Below are positions 19,848 to 29,715 of a stretch of 64,000 bases of DNA, in pieces. A model generated the notes under the pieces. The model ran no database searches. It was not told the origin of the DNA and saw only the letters and a program-made list of their open reading frames with translations. Where the stretch lies: assembly GCF_002940685.1 (NCBI RefSeq), contig NZ_PNFP01000015.1, forward strand, positions 163,485 through 227,484, read 5' to 3'. The first letter of the stretch is position 1. Each line of letters opens with the position of its first letter. Source of the DNA: Ensifer adhaerens (GTDB lineage: Bacteria > Pseudomonadota > Alphaproteobacteria > Rhizobiales > Rhizobiaceae). A program made the translations under genes and the position numbers.

Positions 19848-19884
19848 GGAGGCTTGCGGTTCGGCCGAACCGAGCCTCCTTTTT
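19848..19884 (+). terminator. Intrinsic terminator of dgt
   Basis: GGAGGCT (19848-19854) pairs with AGCCTCC (19873-19879), enclosing a second stem CGGTTCGG/CCGAACCG (19857-19872), and is followed by TTTTTG. Confidence 0.85.
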
Positions 19885-19930
19885 GAGTTTTGCACCGGTC
19901 ACGCGTGGCCGGGAAAAGCGGACGGATCAG

Positions 19931-21691
19931 ATGAATCTCTTCACGGACTTCGAATCAAGAATTAAGGACATTCTCGAAACGCTTGAAAGCGTTCGAGAAA
20001 AGCGATCCGAGCTTGACTTCGGCCGTGTCAATGTCGAGCCCCCGCGCGATCCGAGCCACGGTGATGTTGCGACCAATGCTGCGATGGTGCTGGCAAAGCC
20101 GCTCGGCATGAACCCGCGCGCGCTTGCCGAACTCATCGTCGAGAAGCTCAAGCAGGATCCGGAAGTCACCGACGTCTCCGTCGCCGGCCCGGGCTTCATC
20201 AATGTCCGGCTTTCTGTCTCCTATTGGCAGAAGCTGCTGTCGGCTATGGTGCGTTCCGGTCTCGACTACGGCCGCAGCGTTGTCGGTGGTGGCCGCAAGG
20301 TCAACGTCGAATACGTATCGGCCAACCCGACCGGCCCGATGCACGTCGGTCATTGCCGTGGCGCCGTCGTCGGTGACGCGCTCGCCAACCTCTTGGCCTT
20401 TTCCGGTTACGAGGTGACGAAGGAATACTATATCAACGACGCCGGTTCGCAGATCGACGTCCTCGCACGGTCGGCTTTCCTGCGGTACCGCCAGGCGCTC
20501 GGCGAAGAGATCGGCGAGATCCCGCCGGGTCTTTATCCGGGCGACTATCTCGTGCCGGTGGGCGAGGCGCTGGCCGACGAATTCGGCACCAGCCTCCGGC
20601 TGATGCCCGAAGACAAGTGGATGCCGCTTGTCAAGGACCGGACGATCGACGCGATGATGGCGATGATCCGCGAGGATCTGGCGGCGCTGAACGTCAACCA
20701 CGACGTCTTCTTCTCCGAGCGTACGCTGCACGCGAACGGTGCTGCCGCCATCCGCACGGCGATCAACGACCTGACCTTCAAGGGCCACGTCTACAAGGGC
20801 ACTCTGCCGCCGCCGAAGGGCCAACTGCCGGAGGATTGGGAAGATCGCGAGCAGACGCTGTTCCGCTCGACCGAAGTCGGCGACGATATCGACCGCCCCC
20901 TGATCAAGTCGGACGGCAGCTACACCTACTTCGCAGCCGACGTCGCCTACTTCAAGGACAAGTTCGACCGCGGCTTCGACGAGATGATCTATGTGCTCGG
21001 CGCCGATCACGGCGGCTACGTCAAGCGCCTGGAAGCGCTGGCACGGGCCGTCTCCGGCGGTTCGTCGAAGCTTACGGTTCTCCTGTGCCAGCTGGTCAAG
21101 CTCTTCCGCGACGGCGAGCCGGTGAAGATGTCGAAGCGTTCGGGCGACTTCGTCACGCTGCGCGACGTCGTCGACGAAGTCGGTCGCGATCCGGTTCGGT
21201 TCATGATGATCTACCGGAAGAACTCGGAACCGCTCGACTTCGACTTTGCTAAAGTAACAGAACAGTCCAAGGATAACCCGGTCTTCTACGTGCAGTATGC
21301 GCATGCGCGCTGCCGGTCGGTGTTCCGTCAGGCGGCGGAAGCATTTCCGGGCCTGAACCTCGAATCGGTCGATCTCGCCGGTGCCGTTGCGGGCCAGATC
21401 ATGGATCCGGCGGAGCTCCAGCTCGTCGCCAAGCTCGCAGAATATCCGCGGGTCATCGAGGCCGCGGCACTGGCTCAGGAGCCGCATCGCATAGCGTTTT
21501 ACCTGTATGATCTTGCCGCCGCCTTCCACGGACATTGGAACAAAGGTAAAGAGAATCCGGAATTACGTTTTGTTAACGATAAAAATAGAGAATTAAGTAC
21601 TGCCAGACTCGGGCTGGTGCATGCTGTCGCTTCGGTATTGAAATCCGGCCTGTCTATTACAGGCACCTCCGCACCGGAGGAAATGCGATAA
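19931..21691 (+). CDS. argS: Arginyl-tRNA synthetase
   Basis: Class I synthetase charging tRNA-Arg, 586 residues. It has the N-terminal Add-1 domain (about 1-110), the HIGH signature in [14 protein letters not shown] (HVGH at 138-141), the KMSK-type loop [13 protein letters not shown] at about 398-410, and a DALR anticodon-binding C-terminus ([11 protein letters not shown] onward). ATG 19931 gives MNLFTDFES, the usual start; the upstream in-frame extension is unlikely. The next gene begins 63 bp downstream. Confidence 0.97.
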   Translation: MNLFTDFESRIKDILETLESVREKRSELDFGRVNVEPPRDPSHGDVATNAAMVLAKPLGMNPRALAELIVEKLKQDPEVTDVSVAGPGFINVRLSVSYWQKLLSAMVRSGLDYGRSVVGGGRKVNVEYVSANPTGPMHVGHCRGAVVGDALANLLAFSGYEVTKEYYINDAGSQIDVLARSAFLRYRQALGEEIGEIPPGLYPGDYLVPVGEALADEFGTSLRLMPEDKWMPLVKDRTIDAMMAMIREDLAALNVNHDVFFSERTLHANGAAAIRTAINDLTFKGHVYKGTLPPPKGQLPEDWEDREQTLFRSTEVGDDIDRPLIKSDGSYTYFAADVAYFKDKFDRGFDEMIYVLGADHGGYVKRLEALARAVSGGSSKLTVLLCQLVKLFRDGEPVKMSKRSGDFVTLRDVVDEVGRDPVRFMMIYRKNSEPLDFDFAKVTEQSKDNPVFYVQYAHARCRSVFRQAAEAFPGLNLESVDLAGAVAGQIMDPAELQLVAKLAEYPRVIEAAALAQEPHRIAFYLYDLAAAFHGHWNKGKENPELRFVNDKNRELSTARLGLVHAVASVLKSGLSITGTSAPEEMR

Positions 21692-21754
21692 GTATTGTCA
21701 CCATTTTCCCACAATGCACTGGCACAGCGATACAGGCAATTGTGAGTGGAGAGC

Positions 21755-24625
21755 ATGGCAGACAAACAATTCGCACGAAGCGGGCCGGCTGAATTCGATG
21801 TATTGGCAGACGATGATCCGTTGGCCGAACTCGCCCGGATCGTCGGTTACGATGCCCGGCCGGCCGTCCAACAGTTGCAGGAACTGCAGCGACACCAGGA
21901 GGCGGTGCGTCAAGACCCCGCCTTCGATCTCGAAGACGAGCTTCTTCGCGCCTTCGACAGCTACGACGCGCCGCGGTCCACGCCGCAGCCGGCTCCAATC
22001 CAGTCGGCTCCGGTCGAAGAGCCCCGGTTCGAACCGGTAGCCGAACACGTCGTCGTTAACGAAGAGCCGGCGGCGGAACCCGTCGTCGAGCTTGAAGAGC
22101 CGGTGTTCCTCCAGCCCGAGCGCGTCGAGGCAGCTCCGGCGCCCGTCGTTGACGAGGACTATGCCGAGGTTCACGCCTTCTCCGTGGCGCCGCAGGTTGC
22201 CGAAGCCGGCAACGTCGAGGCCGTCGTTGACGAGCCGGCGTTCGACCTTGAGCGCGAACTCGAGTTGTCGCTTGGCGAAGCCGATCTGTTGTCGGACGAC
22301 GTTGCCGAGGTTGCAGCGCACGTCGAGCCGCAGGATATCGATCCGCGTGATCAGTTCGTCGATGCACGGCAGGCGCCGGCCGTCGAAGCTGCTTCGGTCT
22401 GGGCCGAGCCGGCTCCGGAAGCATTTTCGGCCTATGAACAGCCGAGCGTCGATGTCGTGGCCGAAGAGCGCGAAATTGAGCCTTCCTACCAGGAAGACGT
22501 GGCCGCAGCTCAGGCAGTTATCGAGCAGGACGCTGTCCGCGACGATCTCCTGGCCGATATCGAACGGTTCCCGGTTCCTCCGGTCAGCGCGATGGTTGCC
22601 GCTGCGGTTTCTTCGCATCCGGCCCTCCATGCGGAAACGCATCCTGTCGTGGCACCGGTGGTGACGCCCGTCGCCGCGACGGCTCCGGTCAAGAAGAGCC
22701 CTTATCCGTTTACGCCGACCTTCAGCCGGGCGACGCCGGTCGCATCCGCCTCGGGTGCCAGCCAGCAGCGTGCCTTTGCAGGTCCGTTGGTGTCGTCGGT
22801 CGCCCCTGTCGCGGCACCGGTTGCCACTGTGGCCGCTGCCCCCGTTCAGGTCGCCGAGCCCGTGGTCGAAGTGGCCGGGCCAGTTGCCCAGCCGGAGCAC
22901 GAGCCGAGCTTGGACATCGAGAATTTCGAAATGGCGCTCTCCGACGAGGCGCTGAAGCTCGACTTCGCCGACATCGCCGCAGATGAGCCGGTTGTCGCCG
23001 CGGTCGTACCGCAAGCGCCGGTACAGCCGGTGGTGCAGGCCGTTGTTCCTCAGCGTGAGCCGGAGCGGTTCGTCGAGCCTTACGTCGCGCCCGCGCCTGT
23101 CGAGCGCCAGGAAGTACAGCCCGAGAGCACGCTGCCCTTCGACCCGTCGATGATTGCCGAAGCCGAAAACGGCGTCGCGCCGATCGCCGACATGGACGTT
23201 CCGCAGTTGCCGGTGATCGAAACGGAAAAGCCCGTTGCCTATCCCGCCGACTACGATCTCGATATCGATGCGGAAATGGCGCAGCTCTTCGGGACGCCGG
23301 CTCCGGTCAAGGAAGCCCGCTCGGCTCCCGCCGAGAAGGCAGAGTCTGCTCGTCCGGCGCCGGCCGCAGCCGTTGCTCCGGCCCTTGGCCAGGGTTCGCT
23401 CGACGATTTCGACGAGTTTGAGAAGGCGATGGAAGAAGACTTCCGCCGCTCGATCGTCGAGCGTCCGGCGGTTGCCCGCGACGCCGAACGGCTTTCGGCC
23501 GCGCAAAGCCAGCAGGATGCCGGCGAGTACCGCGAGTATGGCACCGGCCGGCGTTCGCAGCGCACGATGCTGCTGGCGGCAAGCGTTGCCGGCGTCATCA
23601 TCCTTGGTGGCGCTGCCGTCTACGCCTGGATGGGCGGTAGCGGCGCGGTTAGCTCGGCCGAAGGTCCGAAGATCATCCTGGCCGACAAGGCTCCGGTGAA
23701 GATCGTTCCCGAGGAGAAGGGCGGCAAGACCGTCCCGAACCAGGACAAGGCGGTTTATGACCGCGTCGCCGGCGCGCAGGCCGGAGCGCCGCAGCAGGAA
23801 GCACTGGTTTCTTCGACCGAGGAGCCGATGGATGTCGTCCAGAAGACGCTGACCCCGGAGACCCTGCCGCTCGAGGGCAACGACGAGGCCGAAACCCTGC
23901 AGACGGCACTGCCGACGGACGAGGACGGCGATCGCTTGCTGCCGGATGGCACCAATGCCGAGACCGCTGCGCAAGATGAAGACAAGACGCCCGCCGTCGC
24001 ACCGAGGAAGGTGCGCACGATGATCGTCAAGCCGGATGGAACGCTCGTCGCTCGCGAAGAGCCGGTTGCCGCACCTGCGACCGACGTCGCCGGCACGACC
24101 CAGCCGCTGCCCGCGACGCCTTCGAACGACGTCGCCGCGGCTGGCCAGGCTTCGGCCAACACCGACCAGGTAGCGCTTGCCGCAACGGGCAACGCCAACA
24201 TCGAGCAGGTTCCGGTCCGTAGCGTAACGACAACGGCTTCTGCCGGTGGCGACAAGGCGCCGACGCCGCAGACCCGGCCGGCGGCAAAGCCGGTCGAAAA
24301 TGTCCAGCCGGCGCAGGAACAGGCCGCTCTCCCGGCCGAGACGCAACCGGCCCAGCAGGTTGCCACGGCATCGGTTCCGGCCGGTGGTTACTTCATCCAG
24401 GTCGCGTCCCTGCCGTCCGAGGCCGAAGCACAGAAGTCCTACAACAGCCTTTCCAACAAGTTTGGAAGCGTCATCGGCGGCCGCGGTGTCGATATCCGCA
24501 AGGCGGAAATCGCCGGCAAGGGCACCTACTACCGCGTCCGTATCCCGGCCGGTTCCAAGGAAGAAGCAAACGCTCTGTGCTCCAAGTACAAGGGCGCCGG
24601 CGGAAGCTGCCTGGTTACCAAGTAA
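21755..24625 (+). CDS. Large SPOR-domain membrane protein
   Basis: A 956-residue protein with a long acidic cytosolic region rich in Val, Glu, Pro and Ala (about 1-600), a single membrane helix (about 606-626, LLAASVAGVIILGGAAVYAW), a Pro/Ala-rich periplasmic linker and a C-terminal SPOR domain (about 877-956, GGYFIQVASLPSEAEAQKS ... GSCLVTK). SPOR domains bind glycan strands denuded of stem peptides and concentrate at division septa. The position between argS and nagZ is conserved in rhizobia, suggesting a cell-wall or division role. The cytosolic region is probably disordered. ATG 21755 (MADKQFARSG) is preceded by GGAGAG. Confidence 0.85.
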   Translation: MADKQFARSGPAEFDVLADDDPLAELARIVGYDARPAVQQLQELQRHQEAVRQDPAFDLEDELLRAFDSYDAPRSTPQPAPIQSAPVEEPRFEPVAEHVVVNEEPAAEPVVELEEPVFLQPERVEAAPAPVVDEDYAEVHAFSVAPQVAEAGNVEAVVDEPAFDLERELELSLGEADLLSDDVAEVAAHVEPQDIDPRDQFVDARQAPAVEAASVWAEPAPEAFSAYEQPSVDVVAEEREIEPSYQEDVAAAQAVIEQDAVRDDLLADIERFPVPPVSAMVAAAVSSHPALHAETHPVVAPVVTPVAATAPVKKSPYPFTPTFSRATPVASASGASQQRAFAGPLVSSVAPVAAPVATVAAAPVQVAEPVVEVAGPVAQPEHEPSLDIENFEMALSDEALKLDFADIAADEPVVAAVVPQAPVQPVVQAVVPQREPERFVEPYVAPAPVERQEVQPESTLPFDPSMIAEAENGVAPIADMDVPQLPVIETEKPVAYPADYDLDIDAEMAQLFGTPAPVKEARSAPAEKAESARPAPAAAVAPALGQGSLDDFDEFEKAMEEDFRRSIVERPAVARDAERLSAAQSQQDAGEYREYGTGRRSQRTMLLAASVAGVIILGGAAVYAWMGGSGAVSSAEGPKIILADKAPVKIVPEEKGGKTVPNQDKAVYDRVAGAQAGAPQQEALVSSTEEPMDVVQKTLTPETLPLEGNDEAETLQTALPTDEDGDRLLPDGTNAETAAQDEDKTPAVAPRKVRTMIVKPDGTLVAREEPVAAPATDVAGTTQPLPATPSNDVAAAGQASANTDQVALAATGNANIEQVPVRSVTTTASAGGDKAPTPQTRPAAKPVENVQPAQEQAALPAETQPAQQVATASVPAGGYFIQVASLPSEAEAQKSYNSLSNKFGSVIGGRGVDIRKAEIAGKGTYYRVRIPAGSKEEANALCSKYKGAGGSCLVTK

Positions 24626-24650
24626 GCCTGGCATGACGGATAGAGTTGGA

Positions 24651-24688
24651 GAAGGGCGCGGCTCAGGAGCCGCGCCCTTCGCCTTTTC
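24651..24688 (+). terminator. Intrinsic terminator after the SPOR gene
   Basis: GAAGGGCGCGGCTC (24651-24664) and GAGCCGCGCCCTTC (24667-24680) form a perfect stem with a tight loop, followed by GCCTTTTC. Confidence 0.8.
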
Positions 24689-24804
24689 AGGGCTTTGATT
24701 GTCCCCGGGCCTGATGTCGGGCTTTGTGCAGGGCCTTGTGCATGAGTGGCGGGGCTTCGTCTTTGTGGCTTCGCGCCGGGCGGCGCGCGCTCTATGCTCT
24801 TTGA

Positions 24805-25821
24805 ATGAGCGAATCAAAAGCATTTATCTCCGGCTGCAAGGGCCTTTCCCTGACGAATGAAGAGCGCGACTTCTTCGCAGGAGAACGCCCCTGGGGCTTC
24901 ATCCTGTTCGGCCGCAACATTGGCGAGGAGCGGCAGATCTCGGATCTGGTGGCTGCCCTTCGCGACAGCATCGGCAATCCGAACGCACCCGTGCTCATCG
25001 ACCAGGAAGGCGGACGCGTTCAGCGCATCCGCCCGCCGCTCGTACAGCAGTATCCGAATGGGGCGGCGATCGGCGAAATCTATCGCCGCGACGTGCAGCT
25101 TGGCCTGCGTGCCGCGTGGCTGATGGGCCGCCTGCATGCCTTTGACCTGATGCGCTTCGGCATTACCGTCGATTGTTTGCCGGTGCTCGACGTGCCGGTG
25201 CCCGGCAGCCACGACGTCATCGGCAATCGTGCCTACGGCCATGATCCAGAGACAGTCACGGCAATCGGCCGTGCGATGGGCGAGGGGCTGAAGGCCGGCG
25301 GCATGCTGCCCGTGATGAAGCACATGCCCGGCCACGGTCGTACCTTCGTCGATTCGCATCACAACCTGCCGGTCGTCAGCGCCACATTCGATGAGCTTGC
25401 CGCGAGCGACTTCCTGCCCTTCGTTGCGATGAAGGACGAGGTGATGGCGATGTCGGCACATATGGTGTTCACGACGATTGATCCGGACAATCCCGCGACC
25501 ACGTCGGCGAAGGTCGTGCGCGAAATCATCCGCGGCCATATCGGTTTCGATGGCCTGCTGATGTCGGACGACGTGTCGATGAATGCGCTGGCGGGCGACA
25601 TGACGACCCGCGCGCGCAACATCATCGCCGCAGGACTTGATCTCGTCTTGCATTGTCATGGCATAATGGAGGAAATGAAGGCCGTCGCGGATGTCGTGCC
25701 GGTGCTGGCCGGCGAGAGCTTGCGCCGGGCGAGGGCCGCGCAAGCGGCCTTCCGGGCGCCGGATGGTGAGAACGAAGTCGATCTTCGGGCGGAATTCAAC
25801 GCCCTGTTTGCAACGGTCTGA
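24805..25821 (+). CDS. nagZ: Beta-N-acetylhexosaminidase (peptidoglycan recycling)
   Basis: Glycoside hydrolase family 3 cytosolic enzyme that removes N-acetylglucosamine from anhydromuropeptides during cell-wall recycling, 338 residues. Landmarks are FGRNIGEERQISDL, VLIDQEGGRVQRI, the KHMPGHGRTFVDSHHNLP loop carrying the catalytic Asp/His pair, and LLMSDDVSMNAL near residue 255. It is the first of a tightly packed series with scpA and scpB. Confidence 0.95.
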   Translation: MSESKAFISGCKGLSLTNEERDFFAGERPWGFILFGRNIGEERQISDLVAALRDSIGNPNAPVLIDQEGGRVQRIRPPLVQQYPNGAAIGEIYRRDVQLGLRAAWLMGRLHAFDLMRFGITVDCLPVLDVPVPGSHDVIGNRAYGHDPETVTAIGRAMGEGLKAGGMLPVMKHMPGHGRTFVDSHHNLPVVSATFDELAASDFLPFVAMKDEVMAMSAHMVFTTIDPDNPATTSAKVVREIIRGHIGFDGLLMSDDVSMNALAGDMTTRARNIIAAGLDLVLHCHGIMEEMKAVADVVPVLAGESLRRARAAQAAFRAPDGENEVDLRAEFNALFATV

Positions 25822-25858
25822 GGCAAGCAGAAGGCTGAAGGAAAGGATCGGGCTGCCA

Positions 25859-26725
25859 GTGAGCAATGCGGGCGAAAGACAAGGCAAGCCTGCGTCGAAG
25901 GCGCCGATGGAGCCCCTGTGGCAGGACGAGACGTCCGAGCGCGGATTGCATGAGGAAGCGCTGGTGGTTGATATCGCCGGCTTTGAAGGCCCGCTTGACC
26001 TCCTGCTGCACCTCGCCCGTAGCCAGCGTGTCGACCTTTCGCGCATTTCTGTGCTGGCGCTTGCCGAACAATACATCGCCTTCATCGAGCGGGCGCGCAG
26101 CATCCGCATCGAGCTCGCCGCCGACTACCTCGTCATGGCGGCATGGCTCGCCTACCTGAAATCGCGGCTGCTGATCCCGCAGCAGGCGAAGGATGAGGGA
26201 CCGTCCGGCGAGGAGATGGCTTCGGCGCTGGCCCTCCGGCTGAAGCGCCTGGAGGCGATGCGCGAGGCGGCGACGCGGCTCATCAACCGAAACCGTCTGG
26301 GGCGGGACGTCTTCGTGCGCGGCGCGCCGGAGCATATCGTCACCGAGAAGAAATCGGGCTTCGACGCCTCGCTTTATGATCTCCTGAGCGCCTATGCGAG
26401 CCTGCGTCAGCGGCAGGCCGTAACCCAGGTGACGATCGAGAAGCGCCACGTCTGGTCGCTGTCGGATGCGCGGCTGATCCTGGCGCGCATGATCGGCGAG
26501 CTCGACGACTGGACCGCGCTCGACCACTTTTTGATCCGCTACATGGCGACACCGAAGGAGCGGGCGACGGCGATTGCCAGTTCTTTTGCCGCGTCGCTCG
26601 AAATGGTTCGCGAGGGGCGCCTGGAGATCCGGCAGGAGGCGGCTTTCGCGCCGATCTATCTGCGGCGCGGACCGAACCCGATCGATGCGGAGACACTTGC
26701 CGAAATGGAGGCAGCCCGTGGCTGA
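25859..26725 (+). CDS. scpA: Segregation and condensation protein A
   Basis: The kleisin subunit that bridges SMC heads; with ScpB it forms the bacterial condensin needed for chromosome segregation. The N-terminal kleisin motif FEGPLDLLLHLARSQRVDLS is present, followed by YLVMAAWLAYLKSRLLIP and a C-terminal winged-helix part. The start is uncertain: GTG 25859 (MSNAGERQG, 288 aa) has GGAAAGGA about 11 bp upstream, while ATG 25907 (MEPLWQDE, 272 aa) has GAAGG close by. scpB overlaps the end by 8 bp. Confidence 0.9.
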   Translation: MSNAGERQGKPASKAPMEPLWQDETSERGLHEEALVVDIAGFEGPLDLLLHLARSQRVDLSRISVLALAEQYIAFIERARSIRIELAADYLVMAAWLAYLKSRLLIPQQAKDEGPSGEEMASALALRLKRLEAMREAATRLINRNRLGRDVFVRGAPEHIVTEKKSGFDASLYDLLSAYASLRQRQAVTQVTIEKRHVWSLSDARLILARMIGELDDWTALDHFLIRYMATPKERATAIASSFAASLEMVREGRLEIRQEAAFAPIYLRRGPNPIDAETLAEMEAARG

Positions 26726-27446
26726 AGCCCAGAAGTATCTGCCCGGCGTTCCCGACGATGACGATGAAATCGAGGCGGCATCCTTCGATCCCCGGCTCGA
26801 GCAGGAAGCCGAGCGGATCGCCGAAGCCCTCGTGTTCGCTTCGGCGCAACCGGTGTCCGAGGCCTATATCGAGAGCCGCCTGCCGCGCGGCGCCGATGTT
26901 CGCGGGATCATGCTGCGGCTGAAGGCGCTCTATGCGACTCGCGGCGTCAACCTCGTCCAGGTGGCCGACCATTGGGCCTTCCGCACCGCCGCCGATCTCT
27001 CCTTCGTCGTTCAGACGGACGAACCGGAGGTCCGCAAGCTTTCGCGCGCTGCCCTCGAAGTTCTGTCGATCATCGCCTACCATCAGCCGGTCACGCGCGC
27101 CGAGATCGAGGATATCAGAGGCGTGCAGACCTCGAAGGGCACGCTCGATGTGTTGATGGAAGCGGGCTGGGTCCGCTTTCGCGGGCGCCGGCGCACGCCC
27201 GGGCGTCCGGTGACCTTCGGCACGACGCGCGATTTTCTGGATCACTTCGGGCTCGAGGAACTGCGCGACCTGCCGGGGATCGAGGAACTGAAGGGGGCGG
27301 GCCTGCTCTCGGGCCGCGTGCCCTCGAACCTCAATATCCCCGTGCCCACCGGTGACGACGACCTGGCCGAGAACGAGGATCCGATTACCCAGCTCGATCT
27401 GGAGGAACTGGGGCTCTTGACACCGAAGGGCGAAGAAGCCGATTAG
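26718..27446 (+). CDS. scpB: Segregation and condensation protein B
   Basis: A 242-residue ScpB with two winged-helix domains that dimerises and binds the ScpA linker in the SMC complex. Typical segments are RIAEALVFASAQPVSEAYIE, ALEVLSIIAYHQPVTRAEIE and TLDVLMEAGWVRFRGRR. It begins at GTG 26718, overlapping scpA by 8 bp, which implies translational coupling. The acidic N-terminus (DDDDEIEAASFD) is an alphaproteobacterial extension. Confidence 0.93.
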   Translation: MAEAQKYLPGVPDDDDEIEAASFDPRLEQEAERIAEALVFASAQPVSEAYIESRLPRGADVRGIMLRLKALYATRGVNLVQVADHWAFRTAADLSFVVQTDEPEVRKLSRAALEVLSIIAYHQPVTRAEIEDIRGVQTSKGTLDVLMEAGWVRFRGRRRTPGRPVTFGTTRDFLDHFGLEELRDLPGIEELKGAGLLSGRVPSNLNIPVPTGDDDLAENEDPITQLDLEELGLLTPKGEEAD

Positions 27447-27528
27447 AAAAACCTGATTATAGATATCGGCTTTCCAAGGCGTCGGGCCGCTCTGGCCCTG
27501 CGCCACTGGTGTCAAGGAATACAAGAGC

Positions 27529-28641
27529 ATGGCTTCAGATCCGCAGGACGCCCCCGTCATGACCACGCGACGGACAGCGGGTGTATCCTTCGCGGCGAGC
27601 CTGACCTTCGACGATATCCATCACAGCTATCACGCCAAGGAAACGATCAAGGGCGTCAGCCTGGCAGCCAAGGCGGGGGAGGTCCTGTGCCTGCTCGGCC
27701 CGTCCGGGTCGGGAAAGACGACCTTGCTGCGTATTGCCGCGGGGATCGAGCGGCAGAGCGCCGGACGTCTGATGCTCAACGGTCAGGAAATCTCAGGCCC
27801 TTCGGTCTTCCTGCCGCCGGAAAAGAGGGGCGTCGGGCTGATGTTCCAGGACTTTGCGCTCTTCCCGCACATGACGATCCGCGACAATGTTCGCTTCGGC
27901 CTGACGGCGATCCCCAAGAAGGAGGGGCTGATCCAGGCGGACGCGGCACTGGAGCGTGTCGGTCTGTCGCATTACGCCGACCAGTATCCGCATGTGCTCT
28001 CCGGCGGCGAGCAGCAGCGCGTGGCGCTCGCCCGCGCGCTGGCGCCGCGTCCGGCGGTGCTGTTGATGGACGAACCCTTTTCCGGTCTCGACTCGCGCCT
28101 CAAGGATTCGATCCGTGCCGATACGCTCGCCATCCTCAGGGAAACGCGGGCAACGGCGATCGTCGTCACGCATGATGCCGAAGAGGCGATGCGCATGGCG
28201 GATCGCATCGCACTCCTGAAGGACGGGCGGCTCGTGCAGGTCGGAACGGCCGACGAACTCTATCGTGAGCCCAGCAACCTCTTTGCCGCCGGCTTCTTCT
28301 CGGAGATCAATGTCTTCGACGCACAGGTCCGCGGCGGCCGGGTCGAAACGCCGGTTGGAAGCGTGGCCGCGGGGCGGCATCCGGAAGGCAAGCGTCTCTC
28401 CGTTGCCGTCAGACTGTCTGGCGTGCGCGTCGGCGAAGAGGATGGCGACATTCCCGCGCGCATTCTCTCGCGGCGCTTCATCGGCGTGGTCGAACTGCTG
28501 GAACTCGCCGTGCCGCGTTGCGAAGAGGTTGTCAGGGCCCGCATTCGCGCGGACCGTTTGCCGCATGGATTGCGTGATGTAATGCTTTCAGTTAACGAGC
28601 GGGATATATTACTGTTTGAAAAAGACGGTTCAGCATCTTAG
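27529..28641 (+). CDS. ABC transporter ATP-binding protein (FbpC/PotA-like), orphan
   Basis: A 370-residue ABC ATPase with Walker A GPSGSGKT (57-64), the signature LSGGEQQR (157-164), Walker B VLLMDEPF (about 176) and a switch His in VVTHDAEEAM. The C-terminal 130 residues resemble a TOBE-type regulatory domain, as in iron, spermidine or thiamine importers. No permease or binding-protein gene is adjacent: it sits between scpB and tatA. The substrate therefore cannot be inferred, and it must pair with components encoded elsewhere. Confidence 0.85.
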   Translation: MASDPQDAPVMTTRRTAGVSFAASLTFDDIHHSYHAKETIKGVSLAAKAGEVLCLLGPSGSGKTTLLRIAAGIERQSAGRLMLNGQEISGPSVFLPPEKRGVGLMFQDFALFPHMTIRDNVRFGLTAIPKKEGLIQADAALERVGLSHYADQYPHVLSGGEQQRVALARALAPRPAVLLMDEPFSGLDSRLKDSIRADTLAILRETRATAIVVTHDAEEAMRMADRIALLKDGRLVQVGTADELYREPSNLFAAGFFSEINVFDAQVRGGRVETPVGSVAAGRHPEGKRLSVAVRLSGVRVGEEDGDIPARILSRRFIGVVELLELAVPRCEEVVRARIRADRLPHGLRDVMLSVNERDILLFEKDGSAS

Positions 28642-28732
28642 GTTCTGTCACGACGTAGCGCGTGCGTGAGGCACGCCTGAAAATTGACATGTGATAGAGC
28701 CTAAATCGGGGAAGGCTCAGAGGAGTAAGAGC

Positions 28733-28939
28733 ATGGGTTCGTTAAGCATTTGGCACTGGCTGATCGTTCTGGTCGTGGTGCTGCTCTTGTTCGGTCGTGG
28801 CAAGATCCCCGAACTGATGGGCGACGTTGCCAAGGGCATCAAGAGTTTCAAGAAGGGCATGACCGACGATGAGGCGGCTGCTGCCGACAAGACGCTCGAC
28901 GGCAAGACCGTAGATCACAAGTCTGACGAAGTTCGCTAA
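28733..28939 (+). CDS. tatA: Sec-independent translocase subunit TatA
   Basis: A 68-residue single-span protein that polymerises to form the pore for folded twin-arginine substrates. It has the membrane helix ([16 protein letters not shown], about 5-20), the hinge [20 protein letters not shown] and an acidic tail. AGGAG at 28721-28725 precedes ATG 28733; the frame extends upstream but the helix must be N-terminal. It is the first gene of tatABC. Confidence 0.95.
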   Translation: MGSLSIWHWLIVLVVVLLLFGRGKIPELMGDVAKGIKSFKKGMTDDEAAAADKTLDGKTVDHKSDEVR

Positions 28940-29013
28940 CGGTCTGGTGTCGGTGAAGCCTGTCCGGTGTCCATACCGGGCCGGCGGCATCAAGGGTTTG
29001 CAGGACATATCGC

Positions 29014-29715
29014 ATGCTTGATATCGGCTGGACCGAGCTCGTCGTCATCGCAATCGTTTTGATCGTGGTTGTCGGGCCGAAAGATCTTCCGCCAATGTTG
29101 CGGGCTTTCGGCCGCATGACTGCGAAACTGCGCGGCATGGCGTCGGATTTCCGTCAGCAGTTTGATGAAGCGCTGCGTGAGGCGGACCTCGACGAGGTCC
29201 GCAAGACCATCAGCGATGCGCAAAGTCTCAACCCGGCCAATGCGTTGCGCGATGCGATCAATCCGTTGCGCCAGATGGGCAACGAGATCAAGGCCGACCT
29301 GCAGAAGGCGGCAACACCCGACCGGCCTGAGGCAACGAGCAGCGTCGATCCGGTGACTGCCGTCGAGCCGGTCGCGGCGCCAGCTGCGCCGGCAGTGGTG
29401 GAAGCGAAGCCGGCAGATGCGGTTGCCGCCGCAGCGATCGGCTCGGCCAACCGCCAGATCGAGCGGGCCGAGGCCGCGGCCGTACCGGCAGAAAAGCCGA
29501 AACGTGCGCCGAAGGCGAAGGTCGATGCGGCGCCGGCGGCAAAGAAGGCCGCGTCCAAGACTGCAGCGGCAGCGCCCAAATCCACGGCAAAGTCTTCTGC
29601 AAAGGCGCCTGCAAAGCCGGCCGCCGAAAAGAGCAAGGTGACGCCGGCAGCAGCGGAGCCCGCTGCCAAGACGTCCAAGCCGCGCACCACGGCGCGCAAG
29701 AAAGGTGAAGCATGA
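29014..29715 (+). CDS. tatB: Sec-independent translocase subunit TatB
   Basis: A 233-residue TatB: an N-terminal helix with the conserved Glu (MLDIGWTELVVIAIVLIVVV), hinge GPKDLPPMLRAFGR, an amphipathic helix to about residue 95, then an unusually long Ala/Lys/Pro-rich tail (about 100-233) of low complexity. It forms the substrate receptor with TatC. tatC starts inside its stop region (4-bp ATGA overlap). Confidence 0.94.
   Translation: MLDIGWTELVVIAIVLIVVVGPKDLPPMLRAFGRMTAKLRGMASDFRQQFDEALREADLDEVRKTISDAQSLNPANALRDAINPLRQMGNEIKADLQKAATPDRPEATSSVDPVTAVEPVAAPAAPAVVEAKPADAVAAAAIGSANRQIERAEAAAVPAEKPKRAPKAKVDAAPAAKKAASKTAAAAPKSTAKSSAKAPAKPAAEKSKVTPAAAEPAAKTSKPRTTARKKGEA

Noticed and set aside
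21698..24823. A 1041-codon minus-strand frame opposite the SPOR gene
   Set aside because: Low-complexity Arg/Gly/Leu translation with no motif; the plus strand has a membrane helix and a SPOR domain.
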